Notes: generated by a model from the sequence alone, not told the origin. Shown: positions 47,670-56,371, counted from the stretch's first letter. The stretch is DNA of 64,000 bases from Acidovorax sp. MR-S7 (GCF_000400995.2 NZ_DF238892.1:1-64000); one strand, 5' to 3'. A program made the numbers and translations.

Positions 47670-49592
47670 ATGCTCTCAGACCTCATGGTTCGCCAGGCCA
47701 AAGCCACCGGCAAGACGTACACGCTGGCCGATTCGGACGGCCTCGCCCTCTTCGTTTCCGCCAACGGCACCAAGGCCTGGCACTTCCGCTTCACCTGGGG
47801 CAGCAAGCGCGATCGCATGTCCTTCGGCAGCTACCCGGTGCTCTCCCTGAAGGAGGCGCGAGAGCTTCGCGATGAAGCCCGCAACCTGCTCGCCAAGGGC
47901 GTCAATCCGCACACCGAACGCAAGCGCAAGCGCCACGCCATCGTGCTGGCGGGCGAGCACACGTTCCAGGCGGTCTACGACCAGTGGCTGACACATCGCA
48001 AGCTGTCGTTGGAGGAAGGACGGCAGACCAGCCTGGAGCAGATCGCCCGCGTCTTCAAGAAGGACGTGTTCCCGGTGCTGCGTCACCTGACCATCTACGA
48101 CATCACCCGCGCGCACCTGCTGGACATCATCGGCAAGGTGGAAAAGCGCGGCTCGCTGTCGGTGGCCGAGAAGCTGCGGACGTGGTTCACGCAACTGTTC
48201 ACCTATGCCACGGTGGCGATCCCGAACATGCACGACAACCCTTCCAAGGACTTGGAGGTCGTCGCATTGCCGCTGCCACCGGTCGAACACAACCCGTTCC
48301 TGCGCATGCCCGAGCTGCCGATCATGCTGCAGACGCTGCGCAAGTACCGCGGGCGACTGAACACGCAGTTGGGCATCCGGCTGCTGATGCTCACTGGCGT
48401 GCGCACCGGCGAGCTGCGCTTCGCCACGCCCGACCAGTTCGACCTGGAGCAAGGCCTGTGGATCATCCCGGTGGCCAGGCTCAAGCAGCGCGCACTGCTC
48501 ACCAAGAAGAAGCGCAAGCGCCTAGTGGACATCCCGCCCTACATTGTGCCGTTGTCGGTGCAAGCCCAGGAGATCGTTCGCCACCTGCTGGACCAGTGCA
48601 AACCGGCCCAGGTCTACCTGATCCCGGGCGACTGGTGCCTCAAGCATCCCGTCAGCGAGAACACGTTCAACGGCGCGCTCAAGCGCATGGGCTACGAGGA
48701 CCAGCTCACGGGGCACGGCATCCGCGCCACGATGTCGACCGCGCTCAACGAACTTGGCTACCCGAAGAAGTGGGTGGATGCCCAGCTCTCGCACGCCGAC
48801 CCGGACAAGATCAGCGCGACCTACAACCATGCCGAGTACGTCGAGCAGCGCCGCGTGATGATGCAGGATTGGGCCGATCGCCTGGACCTGTTCGAGCAGA
48901 ACCAGGTCGAGGTCGCCAGCCGCCACCTGACCATCACGCTGCAAGGCTTGCCGACCATCGCCGGCCAGGCGGCCGTGCAGCCGCCGGTGGTCGATCTCAC
49001 CGCGCCGCAGTTGATCGTGACCGCGCCGACGCCCGACCTGCCTGAAGCGCCGGCATCGGTGCAGCGGCTGTCGGCCGTGCGCATGCCCGAGTACGCGCGG
49101 CCGCGCCTGTCGGAGGTGCAGCGCGAACGCCTGCAGGTGCTGGAGACCTTCGAGGCACCGCACAACCTCTCGGTGGCTGACTACGCCAAGCTCGCCGGCA
49201 AGTCGCGCCGCTGGATCACCTACGAGATCCAGGCCGGCAACCTGCTGTCGATCCACATGGGCCACCGTGGGCAGCGGGTGCCGGACTGGCAGCTCGATCC
49301 GCTCAAGCGCAGGCTGGTGCAGTCCGTGTTGAAGCAGGTGCCGCGCGGCCTCGACACCTGGGCGATCTACCACGCGCTGCTGCAGCCCTATGACGCGCTC
49401 GGCGGGCGCTCCGCCATCGAGGTGGTCAACCCGAAGAACCTGCATCTGGCTGCGCGGCTGGTCGCGGCGCAGAGCGTCGCGGCGGATGATCCCGAGGACT
49501 CCGACATTCCGATGCAGGTGCGGCGCAGCGTGCAGCGCCTGGTGCAGGACGCTATCACGGCCGATGCCGCCGAAGACCTGATGGAGCCTTGA
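47670..49592 (+). CDS. intB: P4-type tyrosine integrase of the ICE
   Basis: A 640-residue recombinase. The N-terminal DUF4102 arm-binding domain is 'YTLADSDGLALFVSANGTKA' and 'MSFGSYPVLSLKEARELRDE'. The catalytic domain has Arg in 'TGVRTGELRFATPDQFD', 'HGIRATMSTALNELGY' (H-x2-R) and the nucleophile Tyr in 'DKISATYNHAEYVEQRR'. About 230 further residues follow; near the end 'LDTWAIYHALLQPYDALGGR' resembles DUF2384/antitoxin-like folds. This size matches IntB13-like integrases. An AGGAG site lies nine bases before the ATG. It integrates and excises the element at tRNA-Gly. Confidence 0.95.
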   Translation: MLSDLMVRQAKATGKTYTLADSDGLALFVSANGTKAWHFRFTWGSKRDRMSFGSYPVLSLKEARELRDEARNLLAKGVNPHTERKRKRHAIVLAGEHTFQAVYDQWLTHRKLSLEEGRQTSLEQIARVFKKDVFPVLRHLTIYDITRAHLLDIIGKVEKRGSLSVAEKLRTWFTQLFTYATVAIPNMHDNPSKDLEVVALPLPPVEHNPFLRMPELPIMLQTLRKYRGRLNTQLGIRLLMLTGVRTGELRFATPDQFDLEQGLWIIPVARLKQRALLTKKKRKRLVDIPPYIVPLSVQAQEIVRHLLDQCKPAQVYLIPGDWCLKHPVSENTFNGALKRMGYEDQLTGHGIRATMSTALNELGYPKKWVDAQLSHADPDKISATYNHAEYVEQRRVMMQDWADRLDLFEQNQVEVASRHLTITLQGLPTIAGQAAVQPPVVDLTAPQLIVTAPTPDLPEAPASVQRLSAVRMPEYARPRLSEVQRERLQVLETFEAPHNLSVADYAKLAGKSRRWITYEIQAGNLLSIHMGHRGQRVPDWQLDPLKRRLVQSVLKQVPRGLDTWAIYHALLQPYDALGGRSAIEVVNPKNLHLAARLVAAQSVAADDPEDSDIPMQVRRSVQRLVQDAITADAAEDLMEP

Positions 49593-49604
49593 CGCGGCTG
49601 GCGT

Positions 49605-49964
49605 TCAGGTCACGGAGCGGACGCGGCGCGCGAACCGCTCCTGGGGTTCGGTCAAGGCCTCGCACGTGTGCAGCAGGTAGGCCATCACGATCGGCGGTGC
49701 ACTGGCCAGCGGTCGCACCGCGATGCCGCGGCACTGGTATCCCGCCAGCCGCGCGGCGGGCGCGATGGCGATGCCGTACCCCGCGGCGACCAGCGTCATC
49801 GCCATGTCGAAGGTGCTCACGACCTGCTCGTGTGGCGCGTCGCCGATCAGCCGATGCACCAGGGCCTGCCATGGCTCGTCCGCGGTCGATTGCGCACAGA
49901 TGAGGGGCTGCTTCTTCAGTTCATGGCATGGCACTTCGCGATGGACCAGCAGGTGCGAACGCTT
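49605..49964 (-). pseudogene. 3' fragment of a LysR-family regulator
   Basis: About 119 codons from 'SHLLVHREVPCHELKKQPLI' to the stop correspond to the last two fifths of a LysR protein, with 'GYGIAIAPAARLAGYQCRGI' as the family-typical block. It is read in frame from truncated traI. Its 5' counterpart may be the fragment at 55945-56111 on the same strand, with the tra block between them and a middle part of about 120 residues lost. Confidence 0.72.
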
Positions 49965-50903
49965 GCCGTCGATGCCCTGGGACAGCAAGTGCGCCCGCAG
50001 CTTGTCCGAGACCGTCTTGCTCACCAGCCACAAACCATCCTCGGTGAGCCAGCCATCGGAGGCTTCGGGTTGGTTCAGCTTCAGCTCCTCCTTGAGCAGG
50101 TAACGCAGACCGTCCAGCAGCTTGCGTTGCAGTGCGTGCTTGGGCGCGGCCATGGCGCGTGTGGGATCGCCGCCCAGTTCCTGGGCCACGGAAGCTCGGT
50201 CGGCCTGCACCACCAGTTCGCCCAGCACCCCAGCGTGCTCATACTGCCCGGCCAGAACGTAGAGCAGTGGCGACCACAGCGACGGATAGCCGCTGAGCCA
50301 GTCCAGGACTTCGCGGTCAAGCAGTTGCCGGTAGAGCAAGCCCGTCGCGGCGCTGTGGAGCCGGTACTCGCGATCGTCACGGTAGCGGAAGCGGTATGGC
50401 TGATGCAGTGGTCCGTGCCACGGGTGCCAAGTGCTGCCGTCGGCGTGTTCGACGTGCAGATCGACGGCGATCTTGCCTATGTCGTGCAGCAGTGCGGCGT
50501 AGGCGACGGCAGCAGTCCAGGCCTCGGCTTGCGCGGCCTGATCCTCGGGACTAGCGCCGATAGGCAGCAGATGAGACTGCCGCAGCTTCAGGCTGTAGGC
50601 GACGATTTCCAGGCCGTGGTCAAGCATGCCGCCTGGGTAAGCGTGGTGATGCGCCTCGGATGCAGGGAAAGCCTGAACCAACTCGGCATAACGTTCCAGC
50701 GGCGCGCGGTACAGCGCGGCGAACTGCTTGCGCGAGAGCGAGGTGCGCTGCCAGATGTGTTCCAGCAGCTTCTGCCGGCGCGGTGTCGCCAGCAGCGATG
50801 CGGCCGATTCCGGTTGCAGCAGCCCTTTTGGGAGATCGGTGACGGGTGCTGGCGACGGAGCGGCAGCGCCCGAGGTCCGTTTTCGCTGGAACAGAGAGAG
50901 CAT
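49605..50903 (-). CDS. traI: Truncated TraI (MobH) relaxase fused in frame to a LysR effector domain
   Basis: A 432-residue chimera. Residues 1-310 match the N-terminal part of MobH/TraI_2 relaxases of GI-type ICEs: 'LLATPRRQKLLEHIWQRTSL', the HD-like 'HHAYPGGMLDHGLEIVAYSL', 'ALLHDIGKIAVDLHVEHADG' and 'LTEDGLWLVSKTVSDKLRAH'. After 'QGIDGKR' (about 49965) the chain changes to a LysR substrate-binding domain tail ('DMAMTLVAAGYGIAIAPAAR'). The rest of TraI is missing, so it is unlikely to nick oriT. ATG 50903 is the usual family start (MLSLFQRKR). Confidence 0.8.
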   Translation of the reverse strand: MLSLFQRKRTSGAAAPSPAPVTDLPKGLLQPESAASLLATPRRQKLLEHIWQRTSLSRKQFAALYRAPLERYAELVQAFPASEAHHHAYPGGMLDHGLEIVAYSLKLRQSHLLPIGASPEDQAAQAEAWTAAVAYAALLHDIGKIAVDLHVEHADGSTWHPWHGPLHQPYRFRYRDDREYRLHSAATGLLYRQLLDREVLDWLSGYPSLWSPLLYVLAGQYEHAGVLGELVVQADRASVAQELGGDPTRAMAAPKHALQRKLLDGLRYLLKEELKLNQPEASDGWLTEDGLWLVSKTVSDKLRAHLLSQGIDGKRSHLLVHREVPCHELKKQPLICAQSTADEPWQALVHRLIGDAPHEQVVSTFDMAMTLVAAGYGIAIAPAARLAGYQCRGIAVRPLASAPPIVMAYLLHTCEALTEPQERFARRVRSVT

Positions 50904-51155
50904 GTGGGTGTCCTGATGGCGGGCCAAGCGGGAGGCCTTTTCGCCTTTTCGGGTAGGGCCTTTCCCCTTGCACCCCATTCCCTTGCCATTTCGGCCCTTT
51001 GGCCTTTAGAAGCCTTTGGATATAGAGAGGTGAGCATTGGTCGTCCACCGTCAATGCGGGTGTAGCGGGGCCGGATTGATGCGGGAAGGCTGGCTGTTCC
51101 CGCCCTACGATGAGGTTCATTGTTGGATGCTGGAGAACCTCGGTGAGACCTCTCA

Positions 51156-51184
51156 TTGACGCGGTAAGGATAATTCCTTACAAT
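51156..51184 (+). promoter_or_regulatory. Promoter with spacer operator for prlF-yhaV
   Basis: TTGACG (51156-51161) and TACAAT (51179-51184) are separated by 17 bases, an almost ideal sigma-70 promoter. The spacer and -10 hold a perfect inverted repeat GTAAGGA-TAAT-TCCTTAC (51164-51181), well placed for autorepression by the AbrB-type antitoxin. Confidence 0.78.
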
Positions 51185-51211
51185 GCAGGCATTGCGATCA
51201 GGAGAGCCACC

Positions 51212-51529
51212 ATGCCTGCCATTCACGAAGTTGCCACACTGACCTCCAAAGGCCAGATCACGCTGCCCAAGTCCATCCGCCAAGCCCTGGGCGTGGACAC
51301 TGGCGGTAAGGTTGCGTTCGACCTGCGTGGCGGCGAAGTCGTCGTCACCCGCGCCGATGCCGAGCACGAGGACCCTGCCATTGCCGCGTTCCTGACCCTG
51401 CTGGCCCGCGACATTGAAGCGGGCCGGAATGTGCGTGGCCTGCCCGAGGATCTGGCTCGCACAATGCTGGAGCACGCGGGGCACAAGGTGGACCTGGGTG
51501 ATGATTTCGATGAGGATGTGGAAATCTGA
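51212..51529 (+). CDS. prlF: PrlF-type AbrB-fold antitoxin
   Basis: A 105-residue protein. The SpoVT/AbrB DNA-binding fold is 'VATLTSKGQITLPKSIRQAL' followed by 'GVDTGGKVAFDLRGGEVVVT'. The acidic C-terminal part ('VDLGDDFDEDVEI') would neutralise the toxin. ATG 51212 has AGGAG at eight bases. The stop overlaps the yhaV start (TGATG). It should bind the palindrome in its own promoter. Confidence 0.9.
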   Translation: MPAIHEVATLTSKGQITLPKSIRQALGVDTGGKVAFDLRGGEVVVTRADAEHEDPAIAAFLTLLARDIEAGRNVRGLPEDLARTMLEHAGHKVDLGDDFDEDVEI

Positions 51530-51987
51530 TGCAACAGCATGGCTGGACACTGCTGTTCCACGACAACCTGATCGAACAGATGATGAAGCTGCGCGCGGCC
51601 GTGCTGCGCGCCCAAGAGAACGACCCGGAAGGGTTCGGATCGAACGCCAACGTCAAGTTCTTCCGGGCGTTGACCCAGTTGATACAAGACGTGGTACCGA
51701 GTGATCCGGCGCGCGACGAATACCGCCAGGGCAACACCATGGGGCCGGCCTATCGCCACTGGCGGCGGGCCAAGCTCGGAAGGCGATACCGGCTGTTCTT
51801 CCGCTACGACTCGAAGGCGAAGGTCATCGTGTACGCCTGGGTCAACGATGAACAGACCCTGCGGTCTTCGGGGAGCAAATCGGATCCGTATGCCGTGTTC
51901 GAGAAGATGCTCGGGCGCGGGAACCCGCCGGACGAATGGAGCGCATTGGTACAGGCAAGCAAGCAGGATTGGAGCAAACTGGAGTAG
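51529..51987 (+). CDS. yhaV: YhaV-type ribonuclease toxin
   Basis: A 152-residue RelE-superfamily toxin. It begins 'MQQHGWTLLFHDNLIEQMMK' and has 'GNTMGPAYRHWRRAKLGRRY', 'RLFFRYDSKAKVIVYAWVND' and 'DPYAVFEKMLGRGNPPDEW', all typical of E. coli YhaV, an mRNA-cleaving ribosome-linked toxin. It overlaps the antitoxin gene by one base. Such pairs stabilise mobile elements; here it sits between traI and DUF3742 and may explain why a defective tra block has persisted. Confidence 0.92.
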   Translation: MQQHGWTLLFHDNLIEQMMKLRAAVLRAQENDPEGFGSNANVKFFRALTQLIQDVVPSDPARDEYRQGNTMGPAYRHWRRAKLGRRYRLFFRYDSKAKVIVYAWVNDEQTLRSSGSKSDPYAVFEKMLGRGNPPDEWSALVQASKQDWSKLE

Positions 51988-52014
51988 CGATTTCACATGT
52001 AGCAGGTGACGACC

Positions 52015-52389
52015 ATGAACACCACAACCCGCATTAGCACTGCAGAACGTCTCGGTCGCAGCTTTGGCCGTGGATGGCGCGCCTATGCTCGCTGCGAACG
52101 GCGGGCGTCGAGCTGGTTGGTATCCAGGGGCGTGCCGGTAGCTGGTGCCACCGTGCTGTTGTGGGTGGTCAAGCTGGCCGTGCTCGGTGTACTGCTCTAT
52201 TCCGCGTTCTGGCTGGCACTGCTGTTGGTTTGTGTCGTGGCTGTGGGATGGGCAGCAAATCAGAGCCATTCAGACGAAGAGTTCCATTTGCAGTTTCCTA
52301 CCACCTTGGAAGAACTTCGAGAGACACCGGGTTATGACCCGAATCTCTACAACGACACCTCTCATGAGATGTACAAGGATGATGACTGA
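52015..52389 (+). CDS. DUF3742 ICE protein
   Basis: A 124-residue membrane protein with 'ISTAERLGRSFGRGWRAYAR' at the start, two hydrophobic stretches ('VLLWVVKLAVLGVLLYSAFW' and 'LALLLVCVVAVGWAA') and an acidic tail ending in 'MYKDDD'. This is the DUF3742 family found next to traG in clc-like ICEs, opposite in strand as here. ATG 52015 is chosen because AGGTGA lies upstream; GTG 52006 is possible. Function unknown. Confidence 0.85.
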   Translation: MNTTTRISTAERLGRSFGRGWRAYARCERRASSWLVSRGVPVAGATVLLWVVKLAVLGVLLYSAFWLALLLVCVVAVGWAANQSHSDEEFHLQFPTTLEELRETPGYDPNLYNDTSHEMYKDDD

Positions 52390-52408
52390 CACTCGGCTTG
52401 AGCGTGCG

Positions 52409-53446
52409 TCACTTCAATTTCCTTGAGATCGCGCCAGCTCCCTTTCCGCCGGCGCTCCCTGCGTCCCTCGTGCCGGCTGAGAAGCTGTTTGCAATCGTCC
52501 CGGCGCGGATTCCGGCCCAGGTCAGTGCACCGATCCAAAAGGTGGGCAGCACGATGAACATTGTCCCCATAACGAAGTTCAACAACAGATCGCCGAAGGC
52601 GTTGTTCAGCCCCACCAACGGGTCGAAGTTGGCGTGTGGCCGGTTCCAGCCGAAGCCCCAGCCATAGAGCGCATCGAGGATGGTGCTGTCGATCCAGCGC
52701 GCGAGTTGGAACCAGAAATCGACGAAGAACAGCGCGAACTGCACGACGCTCACGGTAACGACGGTCTTCAGGTCGTAGGTGCCCACGACCAGCACCAGCG
52801 GGATGCAGATGACCAGCGCCATCTTGAGCAAGGCGAGCACCATAGGCAGCGCCTGGCGCACCACGTCCATGGCGGGAAACGCGGCAATCGCGCCGACAGC
52901 CATGCCGACGTCGCCCGTGGCCCGTGTCACGATGTTCGGTAGGGTCTTGTCGATCTGGCCGCCGTAGTCCGTATAGACGGTGCCCTGGTTCAATTTCTGC
53001 TGCCGTGGCGAGGCGATGGTGCGGATTACTGAGTCGTCCACATCGGCTCGGCTCAGGAATCCGGCCCAGCCCGCCAAGCGATTCAGCAGGCTTGGGTCTA
53101 CCTGCCCCAGCAGGCGTGCACGCAGGCCATTGCTGCCATCGGCCCACCACTGCCTGCAGGACGGATAGCCGCCACCGCTGGCCACCTGTGCAAGCCCCGC
53201 GTCGCGGGTGCTGTCGTAGGGCCAGTCGTCGCGTGGTGTGCTGGAGCGGTAGCTGTCGTAGTAGCCCCCGGTGTTGCCTTCGTCGGCACCCTCCGCACGG
53301 GCCTTCAGCCATTCCTGCACGATGATGGCAATGAAAGGCAGCGCGAAGACACCGCTCGCCACCAGTACTGCCCAGATGCCGTTATGGACGATCCAGGACA
53401 CCAGCGTCAGGTAGTACTCCAGGTAGTCGGTCGTGAAAAGCGTCAT
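52409..53446 (-). CDS. traG: TraG-type conjugation protein with internal deletion
   Basis: A 345-residue membrane protein. The first ~57 residues ('LEYYLTLVSWIVHNGIWAVL' and on to 'ARAEGADEGN') are the TraG_N start of GI-type ICEs. The chain then jumps to a part normally far downstream ('YYDSYRSSTPRDDWPYDSTR') and continues to the end with 'ASPRQQKLNQGTVYTDYGGQ' and four hydrophobic segments. From memory the family is close to 500 residues, so about 130-150 residues are missing, in frame. Function in mating-pair formation is probably lost. Confidence 0.8.
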   Translation of the reverse strand: MTLFTTDYLEYYLTLVSWIVHNGIWAVLVASGVFALPFIAIIVQEWLKARAEGADEGNTGGYYDSYRSSTPRDDWPYDSTRDAGLAQVASGGGYPSCRQWWADGSNGLRARLLGQVDPSLLNRLAGWAGFLSRADVDDSVIRTIASPRQQKLNQGTVYTDYGGQIDKTLPNIVTRATGDVGMAVGAIAAFPAMDVVRQALPMVLALLKMALVICIPLVLVVGTYDLKTVVTVSVVQFALFFVDFWFQLARWIDSTILDALYGWGFGWNRPHANFDPLVGLNNAFGDLLLNFVMGTMFIVLPTFWIGALTWAGIRAGTIANSFSAGTRDAGSAGGKGAGAISRKLK

Positions 53447-53461
53447 GGCCCCGATCTCCCC

Positions 53462-53926
53462 TCAAGCGGCCTGCAGCAACAGGCTGGCTTCCAGCGCGAG
53501 GATGGCGGCGATGCCGGCGATCTCGCTGCGCAGCAGGCGCCGCCGCTCCTGCCTATCCGCCCCGCGTTGGGCCTCGCGCGCCAGCAGCCGGCGACGCATC
53601 CAGACCCAGCCATAGGCTGTAGCGCCGTACACCCATTCGTAGCCGGTGTCCACCAGCGCATGCGCCGTGCGCCCTGGCTCCTGCACGACCACGCTGCGCG
53701 TGAAGTGGTTGGACAGGTGCCCCAACTCGTACTGCAGCATCTGCTGGGAGTGCTGCCAGCCCTGGTCCTTCCAGAACAGGTGCATGCCGATGCACTCCAT
53801 CAGGATCGAGAACAGCAGCGAGCCGACCAGCACTCCGAGCAGTCGGAACGGCAAGGTGATGGTGCCGACGATCAGGCCCTGGCGGCGGTTCTGCTCGCGC
53901 TGCGCAGTGGAGGCGGCATCGCTCAT
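53462..53926 (-). CDS. Shortened TIGR03747 ICE membrane protein
   Basis: A 154-residue protein. The first ~95 residues ('REQNRRQGLIVGTITLPFRL', 'RSVVVQEPGRTAHALVDTGY') match the start of TIGR03747, which usually has about 240-250 residues and several membrane segments. The last ~55 residues ('WVWMRRRLLAREAQRGADRQ' onward) do not look like that family, so the gene seems joined to the tail of another gene next to traG. The start overlaps the traD stop (ATGA). This junction marks the loss of the large block normally lying before traG. Confidence 0.72.
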   Translation of the reverse strand: MSDAASTAQREQNRRQGLIVGTITLPFRLLGVLVGSLLFSILMECIGMHLFWKDQGWQHSQQMLQYELGHLSNHFTRSVVVQEPGRTAHALVDTGYEWVYGATAYGWVWMRRRLLAREAQRGADRQERRRLLRSEIAGIAAILALEASLLLQAA

Positions 53927-55869
53927 GGCGCGGCCTCTTCGCTGGCCGTGTCGCCCGTGTCGGTGATGGGTATGGCGATGGCCGCCTCATCGAGCAGGTC
54001 GTCCGGCAAGGCCGCGTCCTGCAAGACCGGGGAGCTGGTGAACTCCCACCACTGCGTGGCCTCGCTGTAGCTCTGGCGCATGTGCCCGGCCAGTTGCTGC
54101 AAGTCCGCCGGCATTACCTCGTCCGGGTCTGGCGCCGGCAACGGCATGCGCACCTTCCAAAGCTGGCCACCTTGCAACAGCGCGAAGCACTGGCCTTTGG
54201 GCAGGCCGACGACGTGCGACGGCTCGATCATCGGCACGCTGGACATGCTGATGCGGTCTTGGGTGTTCGACGTAAAGTCCGTCGCGCCGCGAATGTCGGA
54301 GCTGTCGGTTGCGCCGCTGACGATGGTGGTCGTATAGACCTCGACCTTCGGCAATTGCCGGGTTAGCAATTCAGCGGTAGCCGTCTCGCGCACGCGCAGC
54401 ATGAACAGGTTGTTGAAGTTGCCGATCACCTGACCGGCCTTCGCGCGGTTGCCGATGCGTGCTTCGATGTCCGAGAGGGTCTGCGTGTACGCGGTGACTT
54501 GCAGGCCAGCACCGCCGCCCTTGTTGATCAGCGGGATGAACTCGTCGCCCATCAACTCGTTGAACTCATCGGCATGGACGTTGATCGGCACGCGCGAGCC
54601 AGCCGATGCGCCCGGCAGGCCGTCGTCGATCCCGTGCTTGTAGATGTGGCCGGCGACCGAAACCAGGTCGGAGAACATGGAATTGCCGACCGCTGCGGCG
54701 ACCTCGGCATCGGATAGCGCATCCAGGCCAACATAGACCACGGCGCGCTTTCGGATGACCTGCATCCAATCAAAGATCGGACGCGGGTCGGCCAGGTCGG
54801 AGTAGTTCGGGGCCAGAAGCTGGGCGATCTTGCCGCTGGTGAGCTTCTCCAGCAGCGGCAGCAGCGATGCAACGATCTTGTCGAAGTAGGTCTTGTCGTA
54901 GCGCACAGCCGAGCGCAGGCCGTCGAGCACCGGGTCGTAGTTGCGCGCCTGCGAGAGGTACTGCTCCAGCGCCACCACGCGCTTTTCGCGCCCGATCATG
55001 TTGCGCGGGATGTTCTTCTCGTTGAGCTTGGCCTCGATCTGGACGATCACCTCCCAGGCCTTGGGCTCGGTCTTGGCGAAGTAGTGCTGGGCATACTCGA
55101 TGAACAGCGCGTCGATGTTGATCACATGGCGCTGGATCAGCATGTAGTCCGGGCGCTGCCCCAGTTCCACCAGGGCGCGGGCGATGATGTTGACGAAGCG
55201 CCACGCAAACTCGCGAAATGCCGCGCTGTTTCCTTCGCCGGAAAGCTGGCCCGCAACACGGGTGGCCACTTCGCTGATGCGCCCAAAGCGGCCCACAGCG
55301 TTGTAGCGCGCGGAAATGTCCGGCCAGCCCAAATAGAAGACATAGAACTCGCCCTCGCGCCCCGCACGCTTGGCCTCGACGTACACCCGCTTCAAAAGAT
55401 CGGCATCGCCCTTGGGGTCGATGACGATGACGACCTCGTGCTCGCCGTCGGCGTTCTTGCGTCGAATGTCCTGGGTCACGAACAACTCGGCCAACCGCGT
55501 CTTGCCCACGCGCGTGGTGCCCAGCACCAGCGAATGCCCGACGCGCTCACCCAGCGGCAGACTGACATCCACCTCGTCGGGTTCGATGCCGTGCAGGCGC
55601 GGCAGGCCACCCACAGGCGGCAGTGGGCGCACCGGGTTGAAAGGCACATCCCAGCCCGTGAGCGCAGGCAGCCGGGACAGCGGGAACGGCGCGAACTCCA
55701 GCCGTTCCTCCAGCCTGCGCGCCAGCCGGTAGGCCGGCGTTGGCTCGACGTAGCGGCGGAACTCCGGTCGGTACGTCTGCATCAGCCGATGGGTGTGTTT
55801 CTGCTCCCACAGAAACCCGCGCCCCACGAACAGACGCTGCTGGCTGACCGGCACGTCCTTGCTGGTCAT
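53923..55869 (-). CDS. traD: TraD conjugative coupling ATPase, N-terminally truncated
   Basis: The reading frame gives 648 residues from the first internal ATG (55869); similarity to the TIGR03743 coupling protein begins earlier at '[20 protein letters not shown]', near 55944. Walker A is 'GTTRVGKTRLAELF', Walker B lies in 'NVHADEFNELMGDEFIPLIN', and 'VVIVIDPKGDADLLKRVYVE' is intact. The membrane-anchoring first ~50-60 residues are absent; upstream DNA instead encodes a LysR helix-turn-helix in another frame. Without the anchor it probably cannot dock to a mating channel. Confidence 0.82.
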   Translation of the reverse strand: MTSKDVPVSQQRLFVGRGFLWEQKHTHRLMQTYRPEFRRYVEPTPAYRLARRLEERLEFAPFPLSRLPALTGWDVPFNPVRPLPPVGGLPRLHGIEPDEVDVSLPLGERVGHSLVLGTTRVGKTRLAELFVTQDIRRKNADGEHEVVIVIDPKGDADLLKRVYVEAKRAGREGEFYVFYLGWPDISARYNAVGRFGRISEVATRVAGQLSGEGNSAAFREFAWRFVNIIARALVELGQRPDYMLIQRHVINIDALFIEYAQHYFAKTEPKAWEVIVQIEAKLNEKNIPRNMIGREKRVVALEQYLSQARNYDPVLDGLRSAVRYDKTYFDKIVASLLPLLEKLTSGKIAQLLAPNYSDLADPRPIFDWMQVIRKRAVVYVGLDALSDAEVAAAVGNSMFSDLVSVAGHIYKHGIDDGLPGASAGSRVPINVHADEFNELMGDEFIPLINKGGGAGLQVTAYTQTLSDIEARIGNRAKAGQVIGNFNNLFMLRVRETATAELLTRQLPKVEVYTTTIVSGATDSSDIRGATDFTSNTQDRISMSSVPMIEPSHVVGLPKGQCFALLQGGQLWKVRMPLPAPDPDEVMPADLQQLAGHMRQSYSEATQWWEFTSSPVLQDAALPDDLLDEAAIAIPITDTGDTASEEAAP

Positions 55870-55944
55870 CACGTAGCGCGGCAAGCGGCGAATGTTGCGC
55901 CGGTAGCGCAGAATGACGCGGGCATCGCGGTAGCGGATGGCAGC

Positions 55945-56111
55945 CGCACGCCACGCCCGTTGCGGTGGAGCAGCGTCACGCCCAGGTCCGCCTCCAGCCG
56001 GCTGATCCGGCGCGACAGCGGCGACTGTTCGATGTGCAGGCGCTTGGCAGCCCGGCCAAAGTGCAGTTCCTCGGCCACTGCGACGAATGCCTCGATATGA
56101 CGCAAGTTCAT
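55945..56111 (-). pseudogene. 5' fragment of a LysR-family regulator
   Basis: About 56 codons from ATG 56111 encode a complete LysR DNA-binding region: '[20 protein letters not shown]', '[20 protein letters not shown]' and '[12 protein letters not shown]'. After that the DNA becomes traD in a different frame, and the LysR frame stops at 55869. The remaining 56112-56371 up to the next gene shows nothing clear. Confidence 0.78.
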
Positions 56112-56371
56112 GTTTTCTCCCTATCTGTGGGGCCACTGCCTATGGCCCTGGTCGCAGTTAAGGAGAAGAATGCAGCCGTTGCAATCACCCCTCGCAGCTC
56201 GCGATGCCTACCGGATGCATTGACCAGCAACGTGCCAACTCGATCACGCCTGCTGGGCTGCCGACATCATGGAACAAGTATGTTGATCAGGCTCAGACGG
56301 AATAACTGTGAGCATCAACTCCTCCCGTAGTGCCGTGACTGCTGCACTACAGATGCTTATCCCAAAGTGGC

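Noticed and set aside
55869-56111. An intact 80-residue LysR-type DNA-binding protein
   Set aside because: Only the first ~56 codons are LysR-like; the last part is traD read in the wrong frame, so it is a fragment.
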